Shown piece by piece: positions 44,402-53,860 of a stretch of 64,000 nucleotides of DNA (positions within the stretch are counted from its first letter, which is position 1; each line of letters opens with the position of its first letter). The stretch is taken from assembly GCA_013995675.1 (NCBI GenBank), contig VWRR01000010.1, forward strand, positions 545,872-609,871. Direction: 5' to 3'. The DNA is from Cyanidiococcus yangmingshanensis. Taxonomy: Eukaryota; Rhodophyta; Bangiophyceae; Cyanidiales; Cyanidiaceae. Under the pieces are notes generated by a model, which was given only the letters and a program-made list of their open reading frames with translations, ran no database searches and was not told the DNA's origin. The position numbers were made by a program, and so were the translations under genes.

Positions 44402-45890
44402 TCATGCGCATGGTTGCTGGCGGGCATTCGTCGGCTGAAATCGACTTGGATGCCCAGAGCTCTGATAGGTCAGCATACGTGCTCCGCGCTCGCGATTCTC
44501 CTTGTCCAAGATCGCGCCTATGAGCATGACTTTTATGAACCAACCCTTTCGGAATCTCTCGGGCGTAAGTGCGCAAGACGCCTCTCGTAGTTTTCCGGCT
44601 GTTCTTGGTAAAGCTTGTCGAAAGTATTGGATGGTATCCAGAAGCGTTTGGCGATCGTAATTCGCTGTCACGATTGCTTTGCCGATTCGTTCAAGCAGCA
44701 CGAGGCGCAAAACACCGCGCTCTACCTTTTTGTCCGTAGCCATATATGTTAGAAAAGTTTCGACTTGCATGCTTGGCGGAGGACGTACCGGGAGCGCCGC
44801 CGCACAGAGCACGGCCTCAATTCGACGAACCGTTGTGTCATCAATGTAGCCCAGGCGCCGACTCATTTCCGCCGCCATCACCATCCCGGCCGCAACTGCC
44901 TCGCCATGGAGCCAGGTACCGTAACCCATTGCGGCTTCGATCGCGTGCCCAAAGGTGTGTCCGAGATTCAGAATCGCTCGGACGCCGCTGCTCTCGCGCT
45001 CGTCCATCGCGACCACGGTGGCTTTGCATTGGCAGCTGCGTTCCATTGCATACTGGAGGGTGGTTGGGTCGCGCGCGACCAAACCAGCGATATTGGCCTC
45101 ACACCAAGCGAAAAACTCCTCGTCGCAAATAAGCCCGTACTTGATAATCTCTGCAATCCCAGCGGCAATTTGGCGCGTGTCCAACGTTTTCAAGGTACTC
45201 GCATCAACGATTACTGCATGCGGCTGATAGAACGAGCCGACCATATTCTTGCCCAGAGGGTGATTGATTCCGGTTTTGCCCCCAACCGCAGAGTCGACCA
45301 CAGCGAGCAGGGTGGTTGGCACCTGAACATATGGCACGCCGCGAGCGAATATAGAGGCGGCAAAGCCGGTAAGGTCGCCAATGACGCCTCCGCCGAGAGC
45401 AAAGAGTGTCGACTTGCGGTCCAAGCGTTTCTGCATACAAATATCAATGATTGTGTTCAAGCTCTCCATCGTTTTGAATTCCTCACCGTCCTGTAGGACT
45501 GCACTCTTCGACTCGCTCTACCTGAGGACAGCGAGACAAGCCCTCCCGCAAACGAGCGAGGTAGAGGGGAGCCACGGTCTCGTTCGTGACAATCAGGACC
45601 GAGTTGCCAGTTATGTGCGGAGCGAAAAGCTCCGAGTCTCGCAGACTAGGTTTACTTCTAAATATGATTGGGTACCTTCTGGAGGGGCGCTCCACCCAGA
45701 GTACACGTTCCGCAGCGTCTGCGGCGAGAGCTGTCGCGGAAAGCAACGGACGCTGTCGGGGAGTGCTCAACGGCGTCACACTTCCCATTCTTCGAGCGAG
45801 TCGTTTCGAACACTCCCGAAAAGAGTTGCAGGCCGGATTTGGTTGCTGCCTCCGCCAGCCCCGTTCCGTCGTCACTGCGACCACAAACAT
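44402..45890 (-). CDS. aroB: 3-Dehydroquinate synthase, plastid type (frame-shifted)
   Basis: Shikimate pathway step 2: converts DAHP to 3-dehydroquinate using NAD+ and a divalent metal. ATG 45890 begins an Arg/Ser-rich ~75-residue leader typical of a plastid transit peptide, then the enzyme starts at YPIIFRS and [15 protein letters not shown]. The frame breaks at about 45503; removing that base restores [17 protein letters not shown], the expected substrate-loop region. The rest is canonical: [14 protein letters not shown] (NAD site), [52 protein letters not shown] with metal-binding His, HGEAVAAGM and DKKV. After the usual end ([11 protein letters not shown]) the ORF continues about 75 residues with basic, unrelated sequence; this could be a true extension or a second indel near the stop. 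As this should be an essential single-copy enzyme, the frame shift is most likely a sequence error. Confidence 0.9.
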
Positions 45891-47144
45891 GAGCCTCTAA
45901 CACGAATAGAAGACACTTGTCCCAAACGGAGCGAAACTGCGCACCAAGCAGCGTACCAGACCCGTCGGCTCCAAGCCAGAAATCGGCCCGGTCGGAATGG
46001 TACGCGCGGCCGGCTGGGCCCCCTCATTCCGACAGGGTCCCTTTGAAGCGTTCTCGGAAGAGAAGGATCTCTGACGTGGTTGCTATGGATTACCCGGATT
46101 TCGAGCGATCGGATAGCTAACCGCCGCTCGCATCAGTGCCGTAGAATCCTATGGTGATTCGATTTCGGGAGACAAACCGATAAGCGGTCTGGTGCTGCCA
46201 GCTAGCATCCGGCAATAGCGACTGCGCGGCAGCCGGAATCGGATGCAGGATACATCCCAGTGGACCACAAAACGCGTCATGGTCTGAACAGCACCGTCCT
46301 CCGACGCCTTTGATATACTCGTGATGAATCGTCAGTTTGACCATCCTCATGTACGTCCGGACGCTAATTTTACAGTCCCTACCGATTCAGGGAGGATATC
46401 GAATAGCCGCAGTACCGGAACGCTATTGAGGCGCTCACCCAAACCAGGCGATTCATCCAGATCTGCTTGTAGACTCTGAGTTTAAGTAATTGTTTGATCG
46501 CGCAAAGATCCAAGATCATCCGAATATCCACCGGTCAGGACGATCACGTCCTTCGCGCGGAAGCAGCAGTACACGCGTCTAGCTGAGAACACAGGATGTG
46601 GGACGATCTCGGTAAACCTGGAGCCGTTCCGGCATAACTGCTTTGTCGCATATTCATACGGTCCATGAGAAGCGCGCGGGCGGCACCGCTGCAACCAGGC
46701 TGGCATCCCGCCCCGGCGGCCACAGATGCAGACGCTGGCGGCGGTTGCGGCGGCGGCGGCGGCCCTGTCTGTTCCAGTTTCGACGACGAAACGACCCATC
46801 GCCCCCGATGCGTGTCACAACGGATGCGGCCGCCGGGCCATGTGTTCAGGCAAAATCCGTAAAGATTAAAAAGGGACATTCTGGGACAGTCGTACTGCCA
46901 TCGCTTTGGACCGCCGGTCGAGCCCCTGACGTGACGGATCGAATGCCTTCCAGAGCGCGAGATCGGCTTCACGGCGGCAATCGGCCAGCAAGGTGGAGGC
47001 GTCGCGTCCCTCGGAGATTTTTGCCCTAGAGATTGAGCCTGTGCCACCGAGCCAAACGCGCTCGCTTCAAGGAGTTGTTGAAGTGACGAGTCTGGTTCGG
47101 ACGTTCTGTAATAGCTCGTAAAGTGTTTTATCTGATCTTGGAAT
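45891..47144. other. Intergenic with a GC-rich triplet tract
   Basis: About 1.25 kb. ORF 46544-47236 (minus, 230 codons) has Pro/Ala runs made by a (CGG)n tract at about 46737-46764 and overlaps the start of the next gene; I regard it as chance. No other feature was identified. Confidence 0.4.
46737..46764. repeat. Short imperfect GGC trinucleotide tract
   Basis: About nine GGC/CGG triplets with one interruption (GGTTGC). It gives Gly- or Pro-rich readings in chance ORFs on both strands. Confidence 0.8.
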
Positions 47145-48519
47145 ATGGGGACACATCGAGCAAGCGTTGACGAGCCAAGCTCTCCTCGTAGCAGTACCGG
47201 CTTCGACAGTAGCGATGGCGAGAGCGGGAGCGTCAAAGCGCCGCGCTCGCCACTTGGTCGGCTTGTAGCTTCTTTCGCAAACTACATGGGCACGGGAAAC
47301 CGCGCAACGGTGGTGGACGCCTGGAGCAGCGAAAACCGCTCACGGCCTCTGATAACGTATGGGGATATTGTGCCTAGCGAGACGGAGTTGGAGGCGGACA
47401 GCCTCGACCAGGAGGCGTGGCTGGCTGAGGCCGCCGGTGAGGCGACGACACCAAGCACTGAGCTCAGACGAACGGAAACAAGCGACGCTGGGCTATCGCG
47501 TACTCGCCGGTGGCGCTTTGGTCACGCTCGCCGGCTCGAGGGAGCATCCCTCGCACGAACTCGAGTCCTCGGACTCGAAAGCCGCGCCCTCGGTCACCGA
47601 CGTGTTCACCGCTCCGGAGGTGGCATCGATGGCTGGCTGCCCGGCCCTGAGTGCAAGTGCCCCGGGCGAACGGCGCGTGGACTTGAATCAAACTGCGGGA
47701 GACTTGGAAGAGTTTGGGGTAATGGTACCTGGCAGTGTACCTTACCATGGGATGCCGCACCGGATTCCGAGCAAGAGCCGTGGCCACCACGCTGAGGAAA
47801 ACCCCTCGCTGGACCACCGAGATGGCTACCCCACAACTTCAGAGACATCTGGTCTTAGTCAGAGTGCGCCGTCGACATCCAGTGGTGGGCTCTTGCACGC
47901 CCTATCGGATAACGACACCATATCCGAATCGACTCGTAGCAGCGTGCAGGCTCCGGTTATGTCGCCGTCCCTGGTATGGCGCAAACTGGAGCAATATTTT
48001 CAGCGCGCGCCGTCCGCGAAATCGCAGACCAATGAGTCTCGAGAGGAGACGATAGCGTCTTTTCGATCGAGCCGGGGACATTCGGCTCGTGAGCGGCCTC
48101 CAGGCTCGGTTCCACCAATGCATGATCGGAGCATGGATGCAGGATATCATGGGCGCGAGACAAATCAAGAAGCAGCACGGCAGTCAGCTGGGACAACAAT
48201 GGATGCTGCTAAAGCGTCAAGCCAGTGGTCTGAATTGCCGACATCGCCTGTGACGCCACCCATCGACATCACCTCGCCAAGGCGTGGGCAGACATACGCT
48301 CAGGCAGTTGGCGCAGAAATTGCCGCCGAGATTGCAGCGTCACATGTTCGTCGCCAGTATGAGGCGCAGATGACTGGAAAATGCAAGGTGCAACCCGAGG
48401 CGCAAACTGCAACGGCGATGAGTGAAGCGAGTCAGCGCACCCGTGGCAGCCACCTGCAACGTGCTGGAAAAGCGACGGAGCAATACCGCGATCTCTGGCT
48501 GTACTCGACGGGGATGTGA
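47145..48519 (+). CDS. Disordered protein of unknown function (frame-shifted)
   Basis: Two overlapping plus-strand ORFs (47145-47795 and 47359-48519) read best as one protein of about 457 residues with a single extra base near 47470-47560. The N-terminal part, from ATG 47145, is acidic and Ser-rich (SSDGESGSVKAPRSP). The C-terminal ORF is Ser/Thr/Pro/Gln-rich and predicted disordered, with one short ordered-looking helix (PSLVWRKLEQYFQRAP) and an Ala-rich helix near the end (AQAVGAEIAAEIAASHVRRQYEAQ). The protein ends YRDLWLYSTGM. I recognise no family. Frequent SP and TP dipeptides make it a plausible phosphoprotein, which is inference only. Alternatively the second ORF alone (from ATG 47359) is the gene. 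Confidence 0.5.
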
Positions 48520-49163
48520 ATCTGAATGGGTCCTGGGATAGTACCTGAAGATTAATGGTATACTGGCATGAATCGGGTTATGTGTCCGTTGCTTGGTTCG
48601 GCTTCAGTGTTGGATATTCATGGGAACTAACAAACGTGACAGGTGAAAAGTCGTTTAACCGGGGGAATGGGATTTGTAGTGACGAATGCTTCCGAATTCT
48701 TGTGATGAATTGCGGCGGATCTCACACCTGAGCTTATTCGGGTGAAGGTTCCCGCATGCTTGCAGCGAGCCCAACCTGTATCCCAGCCGCGCGTTTGTAT
48801 CTAGTTGCAGATCGATTTTCGGCGCCAAGATGCACGTGAGGGAAATCTCGTTCCTATGCCGAATATGAACGCCGCGATGAGACATGGTCTCCAAGGTTAT
48901 TCCTGTCTGTGGCGACTCCTGATGCCAGGGCGTTCGCTGAGAAGGGTCTCCCCCGAACCACGACCTATGATTGTGTCCAGCCAGCAGGAGCGATCTTTCG
49001 GCTCGCGAGACTGCTTTGCCGCTCGTCTGCTTTGCCGCTCGTCTGCTCACCAGGTGCCTGAGCATTCCTGCCGAGGGTATGCGATCAAACGGTTCTTCGG
49101 ATACGCGACTGCGATGAGAAGGCTGTCACAGACTCTCCGCGCTGCAGCGTCGGCACGATCGCC
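48520..49163. other. Intergenic between convergent genes
   Basis: About 640 bases. The only distinct element is a 16-bp direct repeat at 49011-49042. No gene seen. Confidence 0.4.
49011..49042. repeat. Two-copy 16-bp direct repeat
   Basis: The unit ctgctttgccgctcgt occurs twice head to tail, followed by a partial third copy (ctgct). Small and probably of slippage origin. Confidence 0.85.
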
Positions 49164-51962
49164 CTATTCATGCGAAGATTTCTTGCGACGCTGCGCCTGG
49201 TGCTTCGCAATACGCTCGACAAGCATCTCCAGACGCGCATGTTGTTTCTCTAATAGTTCAAGGAATGACTCTTCATACAATTCTTTCATCAAGACCTCCA
49301 TGGCATCTAGTAATTCGAAGTATCGTTCGCACTGGCGTTTTCGAAGACTTGCGTCATCTTCGGGAGCAAGCGGCGCGTCGGCATCCTGCACGCTTGGACG
49401 GCGGCCGTATTTCGATTTGAACTGCTCACTCCATTTTCGTAAACTCCTCCGTAATGAAATAAACTCGTGCAGCTCCTCAGTGCCTAGGAGGCGCACTCGA
49501 CCAATGAGCCGATAATCTGCTGGTCCCAGTTCCAGGTTTGAGGCGCTCGGGCCCAGCAACTCATCGTCTTCGTTGCCGACTGCTTCGAATGAATTCAGCG
49601 AGGCCTCTGGCTGTGATACCGCCGCCACCGTATTCGTCGATTCGGATTGGTTACGACTCGCTTGCGCAGCCGGCATGGCGTCTCCTGGCACGGTGGTCGA
49701 TTCCTCGGCTGCGCCCGGAGCCGTTTCCTGTTGCGAGTCCATTTGCGCATCCGATTGGACTTGTCGAGCACTCAGCGTTGGAGGCTCAGGGTTACGCTCA
49801 GAGACAGACTTGTCCATCGGGCGGCGGTTGCGGCTCGTCGTTTTGAGGTTTGCTCTCCTCGAGGTCTTCGCATTGGCTTGGCTGGAGGTAGCGCAAGACA
49901 GATGCGCCTGCTCATCGTTCTTTTTCGCAGTACCAGCCTCCAAGCCGCTATGTGACAAGTCAGTCGTTTGTTCGTCATCCGCGGCCAAGTTGGTCGTCGT
50001 CCACTGATCTGCGTTTGCTTTTTCGACGTCTCCTGTTCGAGAAAGCTTGCTTTCACTGTTCAGCTGAGACTGCTTCTTGTACGCCCTTTTTGCCGAGCCA
50101 ACCGAGCGGCTGGGTTTCATCTTGACGACCTCGTTGATTCGAGTGCTCTCGTCAGCACCGCGCACTGTCGACGAGGCGGCAATTTCATCGGTTTTGGGAC
50201 TGGCATGACCATTGTCGTCGCGGATAGAGCGGCTCCACGCACGTATCTCTTCTGGCACGGCGCTGTTGTGGAGGCCTCTGTCATCTGCGCCCAGATTGTT
50301 GGACCAATGCGCTGCTATTGGGTCGCTCGATAGCTTGTTCGTGTCCTTTGAACGCGATCGGCCTTTCGCGCGTCTGCGAGGGGCGTCTCGAGCACCTGAT
50401 CCATGATGTTCCTGGGAACCTCCTTTTGTGGCTCCTTCGTTCATCCTCATGTCGATGATCGTCTCATGGTCTCCTGAAAAGGGCGGGATTTTTGGTCCAT
50501 TTGAGGCATATCTCTGCTCTTCCGACTCCGCATCGCTCGAATGCATCAGAGCCGTGCGGGAGCGACCCCGTTTGAGGGCTCCAGCGTTCGCCCCAGAATC
50601 CGGCGCCTCAATAACCGCAGCATTGGCTTGTGATTGGCTCGGCCACAACGCGATTGGTCGACGAGCATTCCGACGCATGAGCTCAACCGGGCTTGCTGGA
50701 GTTTTCTTCAGCACTCGGGGCGCACCAATAGACACCATCTTGGCCGGGCTTTGATCTTCATCACTGGTCGTATCCTGCGTTAGGCTGTGGGTTAGCGGCA
50801 TGGTTGCGCTCACCGACTTTGCCAGCAACTCCTTGTCCGCCGGTTCATCCATCGATTTTTGCATTCCTTTCCGATTGATGCCGGGAATCATTAGCGTATC
50901 CCCTAGAACTTCATCAGCAAAGTTTCGCAACCGTTCCCGTAGTTTCAAATACATCTCGAATTTTTCAATGACCTCTGGAGATGCCATTCGGCGGACGTCC
51001 ACCAGCGTTGGGCGCCGGCCAGCATGAAAACGAGCAAAGAGTTGACTCCATGCGCGAAGCTCCGCCCGAAGACGAGTGAAACGCTGCACATCGATGGCAA
51101 CTGAGTCGAGGCAGGATGTTTCCGAGTTGGGACGTTTTGAAGAGACAGATTCATCTGCACGTTCGTTGTTCTGAGCTCTAGTCTCGGCAGTATCATTAGC
51201 TAGTTCCGCTGCGTCCAGCGTCTCCGCATTTTGTTCCCCGTTGTGATCAGTGCGGAATGAGCTTGGTTCGGACATCATGCTCACGTCGTGGTCTGCAGAC
51301 AAAACCAAAGATTGCAGACGACGAAACTCCTCCTGAGTGGACGCATCGAACGCGCATTCTGGAAAGACGCCGCCCCTCTCAGTGGAGAGCACGTCGTCGG
51401 GACGACGCCTCATACCTTTGGAGATACGCTGTCGATGTTCCTCGCTTAGCGAACGACCCTCGTGTGAAGCACTTATTTTCTGCCGGTGTGCCTCTGATAA
51501 CGCCTTGCCTTTGTTCCATGGAGCGATGCCACGTCTAGAGGCGGATATACGCGCCCGAACCTCCGGAGGGTGCGGCAGTCCTTTGTTCCACGGTTGGCTC
51601 GTAGCCGTCGACAGCGAACGCGACTTGGTTGCCGTCCGCGCTCTCGGCGCTCTGGTTGTGCCTCGCTTTGCCACAGTCTCGGCCGAAACGTCTCTAAACT
51701 CACCAGAGCAGGATGTATTGGCAACTCCTAAAGCACGGTTTCGCTCACTCATTCGAACTATCCGGGATTCTCTACCTGCCAAACCAACTTGTCCAACTGA
51801 CGCAGCGTCGTCCTGCCGCCAAAGTTCGTTCGTCATCGCCCTGTGCAGACCCAGTTTCCATTTACTTCTCCTCCGATCTCCTCTGTTGCTACCACCGAAA
51901 CTTGCTTCCAAGAGTGTGCCTTTTGCATCTCTTTGAAAAGGCGTAACACTCACAAAAACCAT
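49164..51962 (-). CDS. NUMOD3 protein with two Sld2/RecQL4-like modules
   Basis: 932 residues from ATG 51962, frame intact. Residues about 124-186 are NUMOD3-type DNA-binding repeats: PWNKGLPHPPEVRARIS, PWNKGKALSEAHRQKIS and SLSEEHRQRISKG, the modules found in homing endonucleases and in some plant proteins. Two copies of another ~60-residue module follow: one near residue 300 (LRAWSQLF ... GRRPTLVDV ... FEMYLKLRERL), one near residue 830 (LRKWSEQFKSKYGRRPSVQD ... YFELLDAM). Their pattern, L-x3-W-x3-F-x4-GRRP-x3-D followed by a Y-x3-L helix, resembles the N-terminal Sld2 homology region of replication-initiation factors Sld2/Drc1 and RecQL4. Between the modules lies ~450 residues of charged, Ser-rich disorder; the C-terminus is a coiled coil with basic end. 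No helicase or nuclease catalytic domain is visible. Likely a nuclear DNA-associated protein. Confidence 0.75.
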   Translation of the reverse strand: MVFVSVTPFQRDAKGTLLEASFGGSNRGDRRRSKWKLGLHRAMTNELWRQDDAASVGQVGLAGRESRIVRMSERNRALGVANTSCSGEFRDVSAETVAKRGTTRAPRARTATKSRSLSTATSQPWNKGLPHPPEVRARISASRRGIAPWNKGKALSEAHRQKISASHEGRSLSEEHRQRISKGMRRRPDDVLSTERGGVFPECAFDASTQEEFRRLQSLVLSADHDVSMMSEPSSFRTDHNGEQNAETLDAAELANDTAETRAQNNERADESVSSKRPNSETSCLDSVAIDVQRFTRLRAELRAWSQLFARFHAGRRPTLVDVRRMASPEVIEKFEMYLKLRERLRNFADEVLGDTLMIPGINRKGMQKSMDEPADKELLAKSVSATMPLTHSLTQDTTSDEDQSPAKMVSIGAPRVLKKTPASPVELMRRNARRPIALWPSQSQANAAVIEAPDSGANAGALKRGRSRTALMHSSDAESEEQRYASNGPKIPPFSGDHETIIDMRMNEGATKGGSQEHHGSGARDAPRRRAKGRSRSKDTNKLSSDPIAAHWSNNLGADDRGLHNSAVPEEIRAWSRSIRDDNGHASPKTDEIAASSTVRGADESTRINEVVKMKPSRSVGSAKRAYKKQSQLNSESKLSRTGDVEKANADQWTTTNLAADDEQTTDLSHSGLEAGTAKKNDEQAHLSCATSSQANAKTSRRANLKTTSRNRRPMDKSVSERNPEPPTLSARQVQSDAQMDSQQETAPGAAEESTTVPGDAMPAAQASRNQSESTNTVAAVSQPEASLNSFEAVGNEDDELLGPSASNLELGPADYRLIGRVRLLGTEELHEFISLRRSLRKWSEQFKSKYGRRPSVQDADAPLAPEDDASLRKRQCERYFELLDAMEVLMKELYEESFLELLEKQHARLEMLVERIAKHQAQRRKKSSHE

Positions 51963-52840
51963 CGCTCGAACGCTTGGCGTCTAGCTGGCCAGTACGTGAG
52001 CTCGCACAGCTGTGTGCGCTGAAGCAGCGACTTGATCGTGACCGAGCCCGCACGCCGCCGCGATGGCGCCTGGCTCCGTCGCCTCGTGGCCCGTCGACTG
52101 GCCCGCTGGCGCTGATGGAAGGCGTTCGAACGACCCGCACAACGGTCGCTTCGCCAGGCTGCTTGTATGTTCGGCTCAAGGTGCGATGAGGTCAGTTTGA
52201 TATCCGTTTCTAGCGAGTTTTTCGTGGAACGGTTCTTCTGTGCGTTGAGGTTGTATAAAATTCATCAAAAGTCATCTGTCGTTAGGTTTGGCTGCATCTG
52301 AGATGCTCGCTTGTATGGGGCGCTTCACTATTCCGGCACTGGGGAGCGCGAACAGGAAAAGTGAGCATAACTGGGGAGCTCTAGCAGCGTGCGTGGAGTG
52401 TTAGACGCTCTCCAGGTACTTGAGCTAGCGCGTGGACACTGTTCTCTTTTTCGTACTGATTGAATTTGATTGCGCGCCCGGGTGCTGATCAGAGTGTGGC
52501 AAGGTTTGTTTCGTACCGCGGTGGCGTCGGCAGTTTGTCAAGCGATAGAGTGAGCCGCCAACGAGGTTCATTGGCGTGTGCTCTGTAACGCTCGAGATTC
52601 TGGTGCTGCAAGGTGTCAGTTTCGACCTTTGGTCCAGAACGGAGCTCGTCGTGAAGAATGACCGATTTACACAAGTCTCCCTATCCGTGAAGCGGGTGTG
52701 CGGGCTCGTATGCTGCTTTGTTCCGTCCAGAGGGCGAGTACGGGTTCATATTCACCCGCGTCATCACTCGGCGATGCGTATTTCCGAGATCCCCATTGAC
52801 TTTGGGCCAAATGTAGGCGTCGCCCCGCTCGAACGAGCAT
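51963..52840. other. Intergenic, no recognised gene
   Basis: Upstream of the NUMOD3 gene and downstream of UFD1 (both minus strand). ORFs are below 100 codons and unrecognised. Confidence 0.4.
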
Positions 52841-53860
52841 TCATTCAGCGCTGCTGCTCAGCGTAGTGTCCGGCCTGTTCCGGAAAAAGGTACAAACTTT
52901 TTGGTGGTGGCAGCATCTGATCTCGCTGGTTCTTGGGTCGCCGCATCCGCCCGTGCTTTCCGCCTCTGCATGATTCCCGAATCTTGGTGAAGGAACTTGG
53001 CGTCCGCTGAGTGTACGACCCCCAGGCAGCCTGTCCCAGTAATTTTCTCGCTGGTTCGATGTTTCTCTTAACGTGCTGGATGTACTCGTGTCAGGGGCTT
53101 TCGTACCATTCAGCTTTCCTTCGGGAGCCTTCTCGTTTTTTCGCCGCCAGAGCGAGCGCGATGTCGTTGCCGTAGACGTAACCTCACTCGTCGACCCGAA
53201 TTCAATTGAACCGGGGTCGGTGGCGGCACTACTAGCCACATCGTTCGACGGTCCTGCCATGCTTTCCGGTGGCAAATCACGCGGTGGCGCAAACTCAACG
53301 CTCACGTCGGTATCCGTCACACATACTGCCTCGGCGGGCTCGCAGGAAACTACGGTAACCCAGTATGTCTTCCCATTGTACTCTATCGCGATTTCGTCTC
53401 CTTGCGTCAGCGCAGTGAAGTGCCGGAGCCTCGTCTCTAGTACTGCACGGGGGTTGGTCATATACGTAAACTCGGTCAAGTGTGGCTGCAGCTTCACGTA
53501 GCGGGCTTTTGGAAGATTGGCAGTTTCCAGCCGAACTATGTCACCTTCCTGTAGAGCGAGGTTCTGCATCAGCCAGTGAGGCAAGTAACATCTGCCTTCC
53601 TCTGCTGTGAACTCGATAACTCCCCCGTGAGTGACTCGCCCAGATCGCTGCGCGGTGATGCGGAAGATCATCGGGTCTGTGCTGTTCCACTGGAGAAGCT
53701 CAGCGAGAAGCGACTGTGGTAGCAGAATCTTGTCGCCAAGCTCGTACTCCGGCCGTGCCGCCGAAGAAAAAGCGAGAGAAAAGCTCTCCAGCTCGCGCTG
53801 GATAGGCCGAAGCGGCCTAAAAGGGCCCAAAGCATCAGCCGCTAGCCCTTCGTCGTCCAT
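52841..53860 (-). CDS. UFD1: UFD1, ubiquitin-fusion degradation protein 1
   Basis: Partner of Npl4 that recruits the AAA ATPase Cdc48/p97 to ubiquitylated substrates, notably in ER-associated degradation. 339 residues from ATG 53860. The double-psi-barrel N-domain is clear: FSLAFSSAARPEYELGDKILLP, then MIFRITA, THGGVIEFTAEEGRCYLPHWLMQNL, EGDIVRLETANLPKA, and the second half YVKLQPH, FTYMTNPRAVLETRLRHFTALTQGDEIAIEYN, with a hydrophobic VTVVSCEP and a FAPP near the end of the domain. The C-terminal third is disordered; RLPGGRTLSG there looks like a degenerate p97-binding SHP box (usually F-x-G-G-G/R-x2-L). The tail after it is Cys/His-rich and not conserved, so a late frame shift is possible. 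It functions with the ER quality-control proteins encoded nearby only in a general sense. Confidence 0.93.
   Translation of the reverse strand: MDDEGLAADALGPFRPLRPIQRELESFSLAFSSAARPEYELGDKILLPQSLLAELLQWNSTDPMIFRITAQRSGRVTHGGVIEFTAEEGRCYLPHWLMQNLALQEGDIVRLETANLPKARYVKLQPHLTEFTYMTNPRAVLETRLRHFTALTQGDEIAIEYNGKTYWVTVVSCEPAEAVCVTDTDVSVEFAPPRDLPPESMAGPSNDVASSAATDPGSIEFGSTSEVTSTATTSRSLWRRKNEKAPEGKLNGTKAPDTSTSSTLRETSNQRENYWDRLPGGRTLSGRQVPSPRFGNHAEAESTGGCGDPRTSEIRCCHHQKVCTFFRNRPDTTLSSSAE

Noticed and set aside
20662-45890. Programmed +1 ribosomal frameshifting as the reason for broken genes
   Set aside because: The placed sites share no slippery codon plus stop, and zero-frame stops lie at varied distances (about 6 to 20 or more codons). 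Random indels explain the pattern more simply.
46544-47236. Minus-strand ORF of 230 codons
   Set aside because: Built partly on the GGC triplet tract, overlaps the start of the 47-kb gene and shows no recognisable fold.
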